DNA from: Lysobacterales bacterium | Lineage (GTDB): Bacteria; Pseudomonadota; Gammaproteobacteria; Xanthomonadales; Xanthomonadaceae | DNA length: 33,361 nt | Assembly: GCA_020442465.1 (NCBI GenBank) | Contig: JAGRJY010000006.1 | Coordinates: forward strand, 83,938 to 117,298 | Reading direction: 5' to 3' | Part shown: positions 1 through 7,778 of the stretch, one piece after another | Numbering within the stretch: position 1 is the stretch's first letter | Layout: each line of letters starts with the position of its first letter | Notes under the pieces: generated by a model | What the model was told of the DNA's origin: nothing | The model's database searches: none | The model's input: the letters and a program-made list of their open reading frames with translations, nothing else | Program-made: the position numbers and the translations under genes

Positions 1-1
1 C

Positions 2-1525
2 GACACCAACCCGGCCAAGGAAGACCCCGAGTACGTCGAAGCGATCAAGGACGACGTCACCTGGCTCGGGTTTCACTGGCACGAACTGCGCCATGCTTCG
101 GACTACTTCGAGGTGTTCTACCTGGCGGCCGAGAAGCTCATCCGCGACGGCGTCGCGTTCGTGTGCGACCTCAGCGCCGACGAAGTGCGAGCGTACCGCG
201 GCACGCTGACCGAGCCCGGCCGCCACTCGCCGTTCCGCGATCGCAGTGTCGAGGAGAACCTCGAGCTGTTCCGGCGCATGCGCGCCGGCGAGTTTGCCGA
301 TGGGGCACGCACGCTGCGCGCCAGGATCGACATGGCCAGCGGCAACATCAACCTGCGCGACCCGGCGATCTACCGGATCAAGCACGTTGCACACCAGAAC
401 ACCGGCGACGCGTGGTGCATCTATCCGATGTACGACTACGCCCACTGCCTGAGCGATGCGATCGAAGGCATCACGCACTCGCTGTGCACGCTGGAATTCG
501 AGGACCATCGCCCGCTGTACGACTGGTTCGTCGATCATGTCGACCTGGTGCACCACCGCGAGCTGCTCGCACCCCTGGACGCGCAGGGCTGGCACGAAGA
601 GGCCGCCAAGCCGAGACAGATCGAGTTCTCGCGTCTCAACATCAATTACACGGTGATGAGCAAGCGCAAGTTGATTGCGCTGGTGCAGGAGCAGCTGGTC
701 GACGGCTGGGACGACCCGCGCATGCCCACGCTGCAGGGATTGCGCCGGCGCGGCTACACGCCGTCGGCCTTGCGCCTGTTCGCACAGCGGATCGGCATCA
801 GCAAGCAGAATTCGCTCACCGACTTCGGCCTGCTCGAGCAGGCGCTACGCGACGATCTGGATGCGCACGCGCAGCGCCGCATGGGCGTGATCCATCCGCT
901 CAAGCTGGTGATCAGCAACCTCGACGAGAGCCACGAAGAGACGCTGAGCTTCCCCAACCACCCCAAGGATCCCGAGCAGGGCACGCGCAGCGTGCCGTTC
1001 TCCCGCGACGTGTGGATCGAGCAGGATGACTTTGCCGAGGTACCGCCCAAGGGCTTTCACCGCCTGCGCCCCGACGGAGAAGTCCGCCTGCGCGGCGTCG
1101 GCATCGTGCGCTGCCAGGAGGTGGTCAAGGAGGGCGATGTCGTGGTCGCCGTGCATTGCACGCTCGATCCGGAGACCCGTCCGGGGATGCCCGGGGCCGA
1201 CCGCAAGGTGAAGGGTACGATCCACTGGGTCAGCGCCCGACATGCCGTCGCCGCCGAGGTGCGCCTGTACGACCGTCTGTTCGACGTGCCGACCCCGGAC
1301 GACGAAGATGACGGCGGACCCGGCTATCGCGCGCACCTCAATGCCGCCTCGAAGCGGATCGTGCAAGGCTGGGTGGAGCCCGCCGCGGCGCAGTTGCCTG
1401 CGGAACACAGCATCCAGTTCGAGCGCATCGGCTATTTCGTCGCCGATCGATGCGACCACGCTGCGCAGGCGCCAGTGTTCAATCGCAGTGTCTCGCTGCG
1501 CGACACCTGGGCGACGAAGTCCTGA
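2..1525 (+). CDS. glnS: Glutaminyl-tRNA synthetase, 5'-truncated by window edge
   Basis: Class I aminoacyl-tRNA synthetase that charges tRNA-Gln in the cytoplasm. The open frame enters at base 2 and gives 507 residues; bacterial GlnRS is about 550, so roughly 60 N-terminal residues, including the HIGH motif, lie outside the window. Visible are the GlnRS-typical stretch DTNPAKEDPEYVEAIKDD near the start, the segment around WCIYPMYDYAHCLSD, and a KMSKS-like loop (VMSKRKL, near bases 652-672). The C-terminal part matches the GlnRS anticodon-binding beta-barrels (for example GTIHWVSA). The TGA stop shares its last base with the ATG of the next gene, so the two are probably translationally coupled. 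Identification is firm; only the start is missing. Confidence 0.97.
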   Translation, partial: DTNPAKEDPEYVEAIKDDVTWLGFHWHELRHASDYFEVFYLAAEKLIRDGVAFVCDLSADEVRAYRGTLTEPGRHSPFRDRSVEENLELFRRMRAGEFADGARTLRARIDMASGNINLRDPAIYRIKHVAHQNTGDAWCIYPMYDYAHCLSDAIEGITHSLCTLEFEDHRPLYDWFVDHVDLVHHRELLAPLDAQGWHEEAAKPRQIEFSRLNINYTVMSKRKLIALVQEQLVDGWDDPRMPTLQGLRRRGYTPSALRLFAQRIGISKQNSLTDFGLLEQALRDDLDAHAQRRMGVIHPLKLVISNLDESHEETLSFPNHPKDPEQGTRSVPFSRDVWIEQDDFAEVPPKGFHRLRPDGEVRLRGVGIVRCQEVVKEGDVVVAVHCTLDPETRPGMPGADRKVKGTIHWVSARHAVAAEVRLYDRLFDVPTPDDEDDGGPGYRAHLNAASKRIVQGWVEPAAAQLPAEHSIQFERIGYFVADRCDHAAQAPVFNRSVSLRDTWATKS

Positions 1526-1884
1526 TGCGCGGTCTGATCTGGATCGTGCTGGCCTGCCTGGCGCTGGCAGCCTGCGCGAGCTCGCGCGCTGCAGCCCCTG
1601 CGGGCGATGCAGCGTCGCCGCTCAGCCAGGCCACCCCACTGACTCCACCCGACCCCGATCGAAGCTGTCAGGTCGATGCCGACTGTGCGGTGAAGAACGT
1701 CGGCAACTGCTGCGGCTACTATCCGGCCTGCGTCAATGTACGCGCCGAAACCTTTCCCGAGCAGGTGAAAGAAGCTTGCGCGCGTGAAGGGCGGATGGCG
1801 GTTTGCGGCTACCCGGAGATCGCGGCCTGCCAGTGCGTCGAGCAGCGTTGTGAGCCCGCCCGCTCCGGCGGCGAGGTGATGTGA
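1525..1884 (+). CDS. Cysteine-rich lipoprotein
   Basis: Predicted 119-residue exported lipoprotein of unknown function. Residues 1-17 form a signal peptide with hydrophobic core and lipobox (LAAC, lipidated Cys17). An Ala/Pro-rich linker follows, then a compact domain with ten cysteines, including CQVDADC, a CC pair, and CQC near the end. This resembles the small eight-cysteine-cluster lipoproteins of proteobacteria, whose role I do not know. The paired cysteines suggest disulfides formed in the periplasm; dsbB is also in this window but far away. The ATG at 1525 was chosen because it begins the signal peptide and overlaps the glnS stop by one base. An upstream in-frame start at 1450 would destroy the signal peptide. 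Confidence 0.85.
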   Translation: MRGLIWIVLACLALAACASSRAAAPAGDAASPLSQATPLTPPDPDRSCQVDADCAVKNVGNCCGYYPACVNVRAETFPEQVKEACAREGRMAVCGYPEIAACQCVEQRCEPARSGGEVM

Positions 1885-2453
1885 TGCTGTACGCGCAGGT
1901 TCACCTCACCCTGCCCGGTTGGCTGCACGACCTGGATCTGCTGGATCGAAAGTACGTCGGCGACGAGGCCCAGGTCGCGCTGGCCATCGAGCTTTCGGAG
2001 CGCAATGTGCTCAACCAGTCGGGAGGTCCCTTCGGCGCGGCGATGTTCGACGGCGAAGGACGGCTGCTCGGCGTCGGGGTCAATCGGGTGGTGCCGCAGA
2101 ACTGCTCGGTGGCCCACGCCGAGATGATGGCCTTCATGACGACGCAGCAGCGCGTGCAGCGGTTCCGTGTGAACGACACGGCACCGGGCTCCGGCAGCCC
2201 TTTCACCCTGGCGACGTCGGCCCAGCCTTGTTGCATGTGCTACGGCGCCAGTTTCTGGGCGGGCATCGACCGGCTGCTCATCGGCGCCCGCGCCGAGGAT
2301 GTGATGGAGCTGACCGAATTCGACGAGGGCCCGCTGCCCGCCGACTGGGTCGGCGAGCTGGAGCGACGCGGCATTTCCGTGCATCGCGACCTTCTGCGCG
2401 ATCGCGCCCGCGACGTGCTGCGGCGCTACGGCGAATCCGGTGCAGCGTACTGA
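1884..2453 (+). CDS. Nucleoside/cytidine-deaminase-fold zinc hydrolase
   Basis: A 189-residue protein of the cytidine deaminase-like superfamily, probably acting on a free nucleobase or nucleoside in the cytoplasm. The zinc site is complete: HAE at about residues 78-80 (ligand His, catalytic Glu) and PCCMC at 115-119 (ligands Cys116 and Cys119). The GGPFGAAMFDGEGRLLGVGVN strand upstream is typical of guanine deaminase/nucleoside deaminase relatives. The substrate cannot be assigned from sequence alone. The ATG at 1884 overlaps the previous TGA and sits seven bases after GAGG; a GTG three bases upstream (1881) is an alternative. It is co-directional and overlapping with both neighbours, so it is probably read from the glnS transcript. 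Confidence 0.85.
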   Translation: MLYAQVHLTLPGWLHDLDLLDRKYVGDEAQVALAIELSERNVLNQSGGPFGAAMFDGEGRLLGVGVNRVVPQNCSVAHAEMMAFMTTQQRVQRFRVNDTAPGSGSPFTLATSAQPCCMCYGASFWAGIDRLLIGARAEDVMELTEFDEGPLPADWVGELERRGISVHRDLLRDRARDVLRRYGESGAAY

Positions 2454-3510
2454 TTTGCAAGGCGTACTTGGATTCTGCCGCGCCGGCTTCGAGGCCGAAC
2501 TCGCCGCCGAACTGACCGAGTACGGCGCGCAGGCAGGAATCTCCGGCTATGCAAGGGCCGAACGGGGCGCCGGCCATGCGCTGTTCCTGCTCACCGAATC
2601 GGACAGTCCCGGCCTCGAACGCAAGCACAGTGCACCGCCGCTGATTTTCTCGCGCCAGTCGCTGGAACTCATGGCCGAGCTGACCGAGCTCGACACCCGC
2701 GATCGGATCAGTCCGATTCTGGCAGGCGTGGCGAATCGCGCAGGCAGGTTCGGCGATCTGGTAGTGACTCATCCGGACAGCGATACCGGCAAGCCGCTCT
2801 CAGGCCTGGCCCGCGCGTTGGGCAATGCGTTGCGTCCCGCACTGGTGAAGGCGGGCATCCTGTCGAAAACGACCGATGCCGCACGGCCGACCCTGCACGT
2901 CGTGCTGCTGGGCGGAGCGCATATCCTGCTCGCGCAGTCGCCGCCGTCGGATACTCCATCGTGGCCCGGCGGTATTCCGCGTCTGCGCCTGCTCCGCGAG
3001 GCGCCGTCGCGGTCGGCGCTGAAGCTCGAAGAGGCGATCCTGGTCTTGCTCAGCGCGCGTGAGCGCGACGCCTGGCTCAAGCCCGGCATGCGCGCTGCCG
3101 ACCTCGGCGCCGCGCCGGGCGGATGGAGCTGGGTACTGGCACGCCATCACCTTCGGGTCACCGCCCTCGACAACGGCCCCCTTGCCGAATCGGCGCACGC
3201 CACCGGTCTGATCGATCATGTGCGCGCCGACGGCTTCACCTGGCATCCCCCGCGACCGCTCGACTGGGTGGTCTGCGACATGGTCGAGCAGCCGCGTCGG
3301 GTGGCCGAGCTGATGGCGAACTGGCTCGTACAGGGCTGGAGCCGACGCGCGCTGTTCAATCTCAAGCTGCCGATGAAGAAGCGCTGGGCCGAAACCCGAC
3401 TGTGCCTGGACCTGATGACCGACCGCTGCGGCCCGCAGCTGCGCTGGCGAGGGCGCCAGCTGTATCACGATCGCGAAGAAATCACCCTGTTCGCCGATCT
3501 GGGCGGCTGA
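2440..3510 (+). CDS. rlmM: 23S rRNA 2'-O-ribose methyltransferase RlmM
   Basis: SAM-dependent methyltransferase that in E. coli modifies C2498 of 23S rRNA. The 356-residue length fits the family (366 in E. coli). The N-terminal LGFCRAGFEAELAAEL resembles the E. coli start. The Rossmann SAM-binding motif AADLGAAPGGWSW lies near residues 217-229, the acidic strand WVVCDMVEQP near 270, and the catalytic-Lys region FNLKLPMKKRW near 306. It overlaps the deaminase gene by 14 bases. The GTG start at 2440 has only weak Shine-Dalgarno support; a TTG at 2455 would give a length matching the E. coli N-terminus exactly, so the start is uncertain while the function is not. Confidence 0.93.
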   Translation: MQRTDLQGVLGFCRAGFEAELAAELTEYGAQAGISGYARAERGAGHALFLLTESDSPGLERKHSAPPLIFSRQSLELMAELTELDTRDRISPILAGVANRAGRFGDLVVTHPDSDTGKPLSGLARALGNALRPALVKAGILSKTTDAARPTLHVVLLGGAHILLAQSPPSDTPSWPGGIPRLRLLREAPSRSALKLEEAILVLLSARERDAWLKPGMRAADLGAAPGGWSWVLARHHLRVTALDNGPLAESAHATGLIDHVRADGFTWHPPRPLDWVVCDMVEQPRRVAELMANWLVQGWSRRALFNLKLPMKKRWAETRLCLDLMTDRCGPQLRWRGRQLYHDREEITLFADLGG

Positions 3511-3573
3511 GCATAGGGTTTCATCGACAAGGCAGCCTGGCTGCTCCAGTGCCGACGTCCAGCGCCACGGGCA

Positions 3574-5916
3574 CTAGGGCCCGGAAAAATCGAAGTCGGG
3601 CTCGCTGAGTTCGTCCGACACCGCACTGCCGGTCACGTAGTGCACGGGGGTGGCGAACAATGCCGTGAGCGCCTGAGCCTGGGTCAGGCCGGCGACGGCA
3701 ACGGTCTTGCCGTATTCGCGCCCGGTTTGCAGCAATGTCGTCAGCGCCTTGTCGGGCGCTGGGTCGCCTTCTACCCAGTTCATCACCAGCGTGTGCAATC
3801 CGCCATGGCGGGCGAGCTCCACGCCGGCATCGGCCGGGGTGATGCCGGTCAAGGCGATGCGCACACCCAGCTCCCCCAACCTTTCCCACGCCCGCTCGGC
3901 CAACGCCTGGCGGCCGGCAAGTTCTTCGAGCGCGAACGCCAGGGTCATGTCCGAGAGGCGCGCGCCGCGTCGCGTCGCCTCGGCGCGCAACCACGCCGGC
4001 AGCCGCTCACCGCGCGCGGTATCCAGCGACACCTGCACCCAGGGAAGGATCGACCTGCCCTGCTGAGCCAGGCTCGCCTGCCACTGCAGGCACTGACCGA
4101 GCACCGCGCGCTCGACGGCCTCGAGACGTCCGGTGTCTGCGGCACGCTTGATCACCTCGTCGTGCGGCACTTCGAATCCGGTTTCCAGCCTCCAGCGTGG
4201 CCGCACCAGGTACTGGTCGCGCAGGCTGCCGCGCACCGGCTGCAACGGATGGAAGCGCAGCAGCATGGCGGCGCCGTGCTTCGGCGCTGCGGGACTTGCC
4301 AGCAGCGCCGTCCACGCCGGGGGCAGGTCAAGCGCCGAATGTGCACTCGACCGCTCGAAGGCGATGTGCTCGGGCTTGTCCGCTGCATGATCGAGCAGGA
4401 CGAAGAGACGCTGCAGGCCAGCTTCGAGCCTGGTTTCGCCGGGCGCCAATGCGAACGCAGCCAGCGACCATTCGCAGCTGCGCTCCTGCGCCGAGCCCAG
4501 CCAGCGCCGGCGGTTCCAGCGGGCGAGCCAACCGTCGAACTCGGACTCGCGCGCCTGTTCGGCCTCGGCCAGGAACAGCACCGTATCGTCGTTGACCGTG
4601 CACACGGCGGAGCGACAACCCGGCAGCGACGATGCGGCCTGGGCCATCTCCGCAATCAGTGCTCCGGACTCGACGAACGACAATCCGGCCCGCGACGCAT
4701 CGAGCGCCCGCATCGCCACGAGGACCCAGGGCGTGGTGGCCTGCCGGGTCAGCACCAGCCGGGTTTCCTGCATCCAGTGCTCGCGCCGGTTCGATGGTGC
4801 TTGCGGCAGCTCCTGTCCCGCCCGCTCGCGCATGGCACGGGCCCGCACGGCACGGGTTTCCACCACCGAAAGCAGGTGGCGTGGACGAACCGGCTTGGCC
4901 ACCCAGTCGTCCGCCCCCAATCGAATCGCGCGAATCTGCTCCTCCCGATCGGACTCGCCAGAGAGAAACACGATCTGCGCCCATTCGAATCCGGGCCGAT
5001 CGCGCAGCATTTGCGCCACCTCGATGCCGTTGCGATCCGGCAGGTGCAGATCGAGCAACACCAGGTCGGGCGGCCCCTGCTCGGCCAGCTTCAATGCCTG
5101 CTCCGCATCCTCGGCCCAGTCCACCTCGATGCCGCGATAGCCCAGCGCCGAACGCACGAACATGGCCTGACTGCGGTCGTCCTCGACCAGCCACACGCGG
5201 AAGGCGGAACGCCGGTGCTGCCGGGCGCACTCGAGCAGAGCCTGCGCGGTCTCCGCGGCCCCACGCAGCTCAACCACATGGTCCACGCCAGCACGCATGG
5301 CATACATGCGTCCCTCCACGTCGTCGGCATGCAGCATGATGACCAGTGCAGGGCGATCCAACCTGCCTTGGCAGGCAGCATCGATCGACTGAAGCGCCTC
5401 GGCGGCGCGCGCCAGGCATGCGGCCGTCATGACCACGAGTTCCGACGCGCGCTGCGCGAGCCGCGCGGTCAGTTCTTCCAGCGATTCCGCGCGATCGACC
5501 CGGTACTGCGCGCGTCCGAGCTCGCCGGCGAGTTCGAGCATCGACTCACCGGGCGTGCCGAGCAGTACGACGCCCGGCGTGCGCGCCGACTCCGGCCTCG
5601 GCGCCCGCGCCTTGCCCGCGGTCGACTTGCGGACACTGCCGGACGCAGCAAGCCCGTCGCACAATCGGACCAGCTCGGCGTAGGCCGGGTCACTGGGCGG
5701 ACGCCCGAGCTCGACCAACGAGCAGGCAAACACGAAGAGTTCCAGCGACGCGGCCGACAGCGCCGCGCGACCGGCCGCCTCGCCGAGCTCAGCCAGGCGT
5801 TCGATCTGTTCGTGCAAGGCCACCGCGCGATCCTGATCCCAGGCAGGACCGAACACGAGCTTGGCCTCTTCGGCCAGCCGGCGCACGCTTTCAGGGCTGA
5901 GCGGATCGCTGGGCAT
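3574..5916 (-). CDS. Response-regulator protein with degenerate GGDEF and EAL-like domains
   Basis: A 780-residue cytoplasmic signalling protein. Residues 1-90 are helical and unassigned; about 114-232 look like a pseudo-receiver without an obvious phosphoacceptor. Residues 238-355 are a canonical receiver: acidic pocket VEDD (244-247), phosphoacceptor Asp289 in LVLLDLHLPD, Ser319, and Lys341 in VAKP. Residues about 380-525 resemble a GGDEF fold with the signature replaced (VNDDTVLFLAE). Residues about 560-765 resemble an EAL domain (for example LGELGVRIALTGITPADAG, then KTVAVAGLTQAQAL) but lack the EAL, DDFGTG and EGVET catalytic motifs. I infer a non-catalytic, phosphorylation-gated effector, FimX-like in principle. 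The ATG at 5916 is embedded in an inverted repeat and lacks a good Shine-Dalgarno sequence. It converges with rlmM. Confidence 0.85.
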   Translation of the reverse strand: MPSDPLSPESVRRLAEEAKLVFGPAWDQDRAVALHEQIERLAELGEAAGRAALSAASLELFVFACSLVELGRPPSDPAYAELVRLCDGLAASGSVRKSTAGKARAPRPESARTPGVVLLGTPGESMLELAGELGRAQYRVDRAESLEELTARLAQRASELVVMTAACLARAAEALQSIDAACQGRLDRPALVIMLHADDVEGRMYAMRAGVDHVVELRGAAETAQALLECARQHRRSAFRVWLVEDDRSQAMFVRSALGYRGIEVDWAEDAEQALKLAEQGPPDLVLLDLHLPDRNGIEVAQMLRDRPGFEWAQIVFLSGESDREEQIRAIRLGADDWVAKPVRPRHLLSVVETRAVRARAMRERAGQELPQAPSNRREHWMQETRLVLTRQATTPWVLVAMRALDASRAGLSFVESGALIAEMAQAASSLPGCRSAVCTVNDDTVLFLAEAEQARESEFDGWLARWNRRRWLGSAQERSCEWSLAAFALAPGETRLEAGLQRLFVLLDHAADKPEHIAFERSSAHSALDLPPAWTALLASPAAPKHGAAMLLRFHPLQPVRGSLRDQYLVRPRWRLETGFEVPHDEVIKRAADTGRLEAVERAVLGQCLQWQASLAQQGRSILPWVQVSLDTARGERLPAWLRAEATRRGARLSDMTLAFALEELAGRQALAERAWERLGELGVRIALTGITPADAGVELARHGGLHTLVMNWVEGDPAPDKALTTLLQTGREYGKTVAVAGLTQAQALTALFATPVHYVTGSAVSDELSEPDFDFSGP

Positions 5917-5944
5917 GGCGGTTCATCGGGCGCGGACCGCCATG
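5914..5944 (-). promoter_or_regulatory. Inverted repeat enclosing the start codon of the receiver/EAL-like gene
   Basis: The perfect 9-base arms CATGGCGGT (5914-5922) and ACCGCCATG (5936-5944) flank a 13-base loop. In the minus-strand mRNA one arm contains the ATG at 5916 and the bases just before it, so the hairpin would hide the initiation site. The repeat is seen directly; translational control is inferred, and a protein operator is the alternative. Confidence 0.5.
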
Positions 5945-5976
5945 TTAGCGACTCGGCGCGATCAGGGTCGGTGTCA

Positions 5977-6057
5977 TCACCATCTTTGACGATTCAACCC
6001 GGATCCAGCGATCAGTGCATCGAGAAGTTCGATCTGTGCTTGAGCATCGAGACGCAT
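5977..6057 (-). CDS. Possible 26-residue small protein
   Basis: A short open frame between the K+ channel gene and the receiver/EAL-like gene encodes 26 residues, beginning MRLDAQAQIELLDALIAG and ending in NRQRW. An AAGGGAG sequence lies about six bases before the ATG, better than the Shine-Dalgarno of the large gene downstream. The peptide is mostly amphipathic helix with a basic tail and has no signal peptide or membrane segment. I do not recognise it. It could be a genuine small protein, a leader peptide coupling translation to the next gene, or chance. It starts 20 bases after the channel stop codon. Confidence 0.35.
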   Translation of the reverse strand: MRLDAQAQIELLDALIAGSGLNRQRW

Positions 6058-6077
6058 CGGAACTCCCTTCGTCCCGT

Positions 6078-6527
6078 TCAGTGCTCGCGCCAGTTCTTCT
6101 CCATCTCGAGAAACGTGAATGAAGCGGACCAGGTGATCAACACGAAACCGAGCAGAGACTCGGTGCCGATGAGGAATCGTATCGGCCCACTTGGCGCGAC
6201 GTCGCCGAACCCTACGGTTGAGTAGGTCACCGCGGACAGGTACACCGAGTCGAGCAGCCGGGCATCGGACATGCCGATGACGTGCCCCGCGTCCGCCAGG
6301 TGCAGCAGCAGCCAGATGCCCAATCCGAACAGCCAGATCTCGGCGATGTGCAGACACACGGCACCCAGCACGGCATACAGCACGCGCGGGCGCCGCGGCC
6401 CCTGACGGCGCGCCAGCCGCCGCGCGAGCAGGTTCAGCCCCTCGTAGTGCCCCACCACGCAGGCGAGCAGGAGCACCAGCGTGGCCAGCACAATCCAGGT
6501 ATTGGTCAGCCAGTTGGAGTAGTCCAT
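6078..6527 (-). CDS. Two-pore-helix-type potassium channel protein
   Basis: A 149-residue inner-membrane protein with an ion-channel-2 (PF07885-type) pore. Hydrophobic helices are at about residues 10-29, 50-78 and 116-141. The selectivity filter TVGFGD is at 104-109 after the pore helix (YLSAVTYS). There is no RCK/TrkA-N regulatory domain, so it is a minimal channel, presumably tetrameric. The ATG at 6527 was chosen because GGAAGGG lies six bases upstream; a TTG two codons earlier would sit on the ribosome-binding site. It follows prpC by 17 bases on the same strand, suggesting co-transcription. Confidence 0.9.
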   Translation of the reverse strand: MDYSNWLTNTWIVLATLVLLLACVVGHYEGLNLLARRLARRQGPRRPRVLYAVLGAVCLHIAEIWLFGLGIWLLLHLADAGHVIGMSDARLLDSVYLSAVTYSTVGFGDVAPSGPIRFLIGTESLLGFVLITWSASFTFLEMEKNWREH

Positions 6528-6544
6528 GGCCAACCCTTCCGGCC

Positions 6545-7699
6545 TCAGCCGCGATCCGCGATCGGCACGAACTTGCGATCCTCAGGGCCGGTGTAGTTCG
6601 CGCTGGGGCGGATGATCTTGCCGTCGACGCGCTGTTCCATGACGTGAGCGGTCCAGCCCGAAGTGCGCGCAATCACGAAAAGCGGAGTGAACATTGCGGT
6701 CGGCACGCCCATCATGTGGTAGCTCGAGGCGCTGTACCAGTCGAGGTTGGGGAACATCTTCTTCATGTCCCACATCAGGGTCTCGATGCGCTCGCTGACT
6801 TCGAAAAGAGTCTTGTTGCCGCCCTCGCTACACAGCTTGCGGGAGATTTCCTTGATGATCGGGTTGCGCGGGTCGCCAATCGTGTAGACCGGATGGCCGA
6901 AGCCGATGATGATTTCCTTGCGTTCGACGCGGGCGCGGATGTCGGCTTCCGCAGCATCGGCGCTGCCGTAGCGGGCAATGATTTCCATCGCCACTTCGTT
7001 GGCCCCACCGTGTTTCGGGCCGCGCAAGGCACCGATCGCGCCGGTGATGCAGCTGTGCATGTCGGACACCGTGCCTGCGATGACCCGCGCGGTGAACGTA
7101 CTGGCGTTGAATTCGTGCTCGGCGTACAGGATCAACGACTGGTCGAGGGCGCGCGCATGCAGCTCGCTCGGCGGCTCACCATGCAACAGGTGGAGGAAGT
7201 GCGCGGCAATCGAGTCGTCGTCGGTCTCGACGTCGATACGGCGGCCGTTGCGAGTGAAGTGCCACCAGTACAGCAGCATCGATCCGAAGCTGGCCATGAG
7301 CTGGTCGGCGATGTCCCGCGCCTCATGCATCGGGAAGCCATCTTTCTCCGGAAGCACAGTGCCGAGCACCGAGCAGCCTGTGCGCATCACATCCATCGGG
7401 TGCGCGTTGGCGGGAATCAGCTCCAGCGCTTCCTGGACGATGGCGGGCAAGCCGCGCAGCCGCTTCAGTTTGGTCTTGTAGGCGCGCAGCTGATCCGCCG
7501 TCGGCAGTTCCCCGTGAACCAGAAGATGAGCCACTTCCTCGAAGCAGGCGCCTTCGGCGAGGTCCTTGATGTCGTAGCCGCGGTAGGCCAGGTCATTGCC
7601 GGTGCGGCCGACCGTGCACAGCGCCGTGTTGCCCGCCGCGGTTCCGGACAGGGCCACCGACTTTTTCGGCTTCGGAAGTACCGAGGTCTGTTCGCTCAT
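6545..7699 (-). CDS. prpC: 2-methylcitrate synthase
   Basis: Citrate synthase family enzyme that condenses propionyl-CoA with oxaloacetate in the methylcitrate cycle. The 384 residues match PrpC better than the longer housekeeping GltA. Motifs include [24 protein letters not shown] (active-site His), [14 protein letters not shown] (second His) and [19 protein letters not shown]. The ATG at 7699 starts [19 protein letters not shown], with a purine-rich GAGAGG upstream; an earlier in-frame start at 7732 adds an unlikely basic extension. prpB is in the same direction, separated by a gate-type membrane protein gene. No 2-methylcitrate dehydratase (prpD or acnD/prpF) is in the window, so that step must be encoded elsewhere. 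Confidence 0.93.
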   Translation of the reverse strand: MSEQTSVLPKPKKSVALSGTAAGNTALCTVGRTGNDLAYRGYDIKDLAEGACFEEVAHLLVHGELPTADQLRAYKTKLKRLRGLPAIVQEALELIPANAHPMDVMRTGCSVLGTVLPEKDGFPMHEARDIADQLMASFGSMLLYWWHFTRNGRRIDVETDDDSIAAHFLHLLHGEPPSELHARALDQSLILYAEHEFNASTFTARVIAGTVSDMHSCITGAIGALRGPKHGGANEVAMEIIARYGSADAAEADIRARVERKEIIIGFGHPVYTIGDPRNPIIKEISRKLCSEGGNKTLFEVSERIETLMWDMKKMFPNLDWYSASSYHMMGVPTAMFTPLFVIARTSGWTAHVMEQRVDGKIIRPSANYTGPEDRKFVPIADRG

Positions 7700-7778
7700 C
7701 TTGCTCGCCTCTCGATTTCGTAAGCGCGCCATTTTAGCGGGTCGGGAGTGCGCGGTCCTCCCTGCTTCAGTGGTGAAT

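Noticed and set aside
3511..3573. GCAGCC/GGCTGC symmetry between the convergent rlmM and EAL-like genes as a bidirectional terminator
   Set aside because: Only one base separates the arms, so a hairpin cannot form without opening them, and there is no T tract on either strand.
3640..6225. Plus-strand open frame of 861 codons antisense to the receiver/EAL-like gene
   Set aside because: Low-complexity Gln/Arg/His-rich translation with no recognisable domain; it mirrors the codon bias of the GC-rich gene on the other strand, which has clear receiver motifs.
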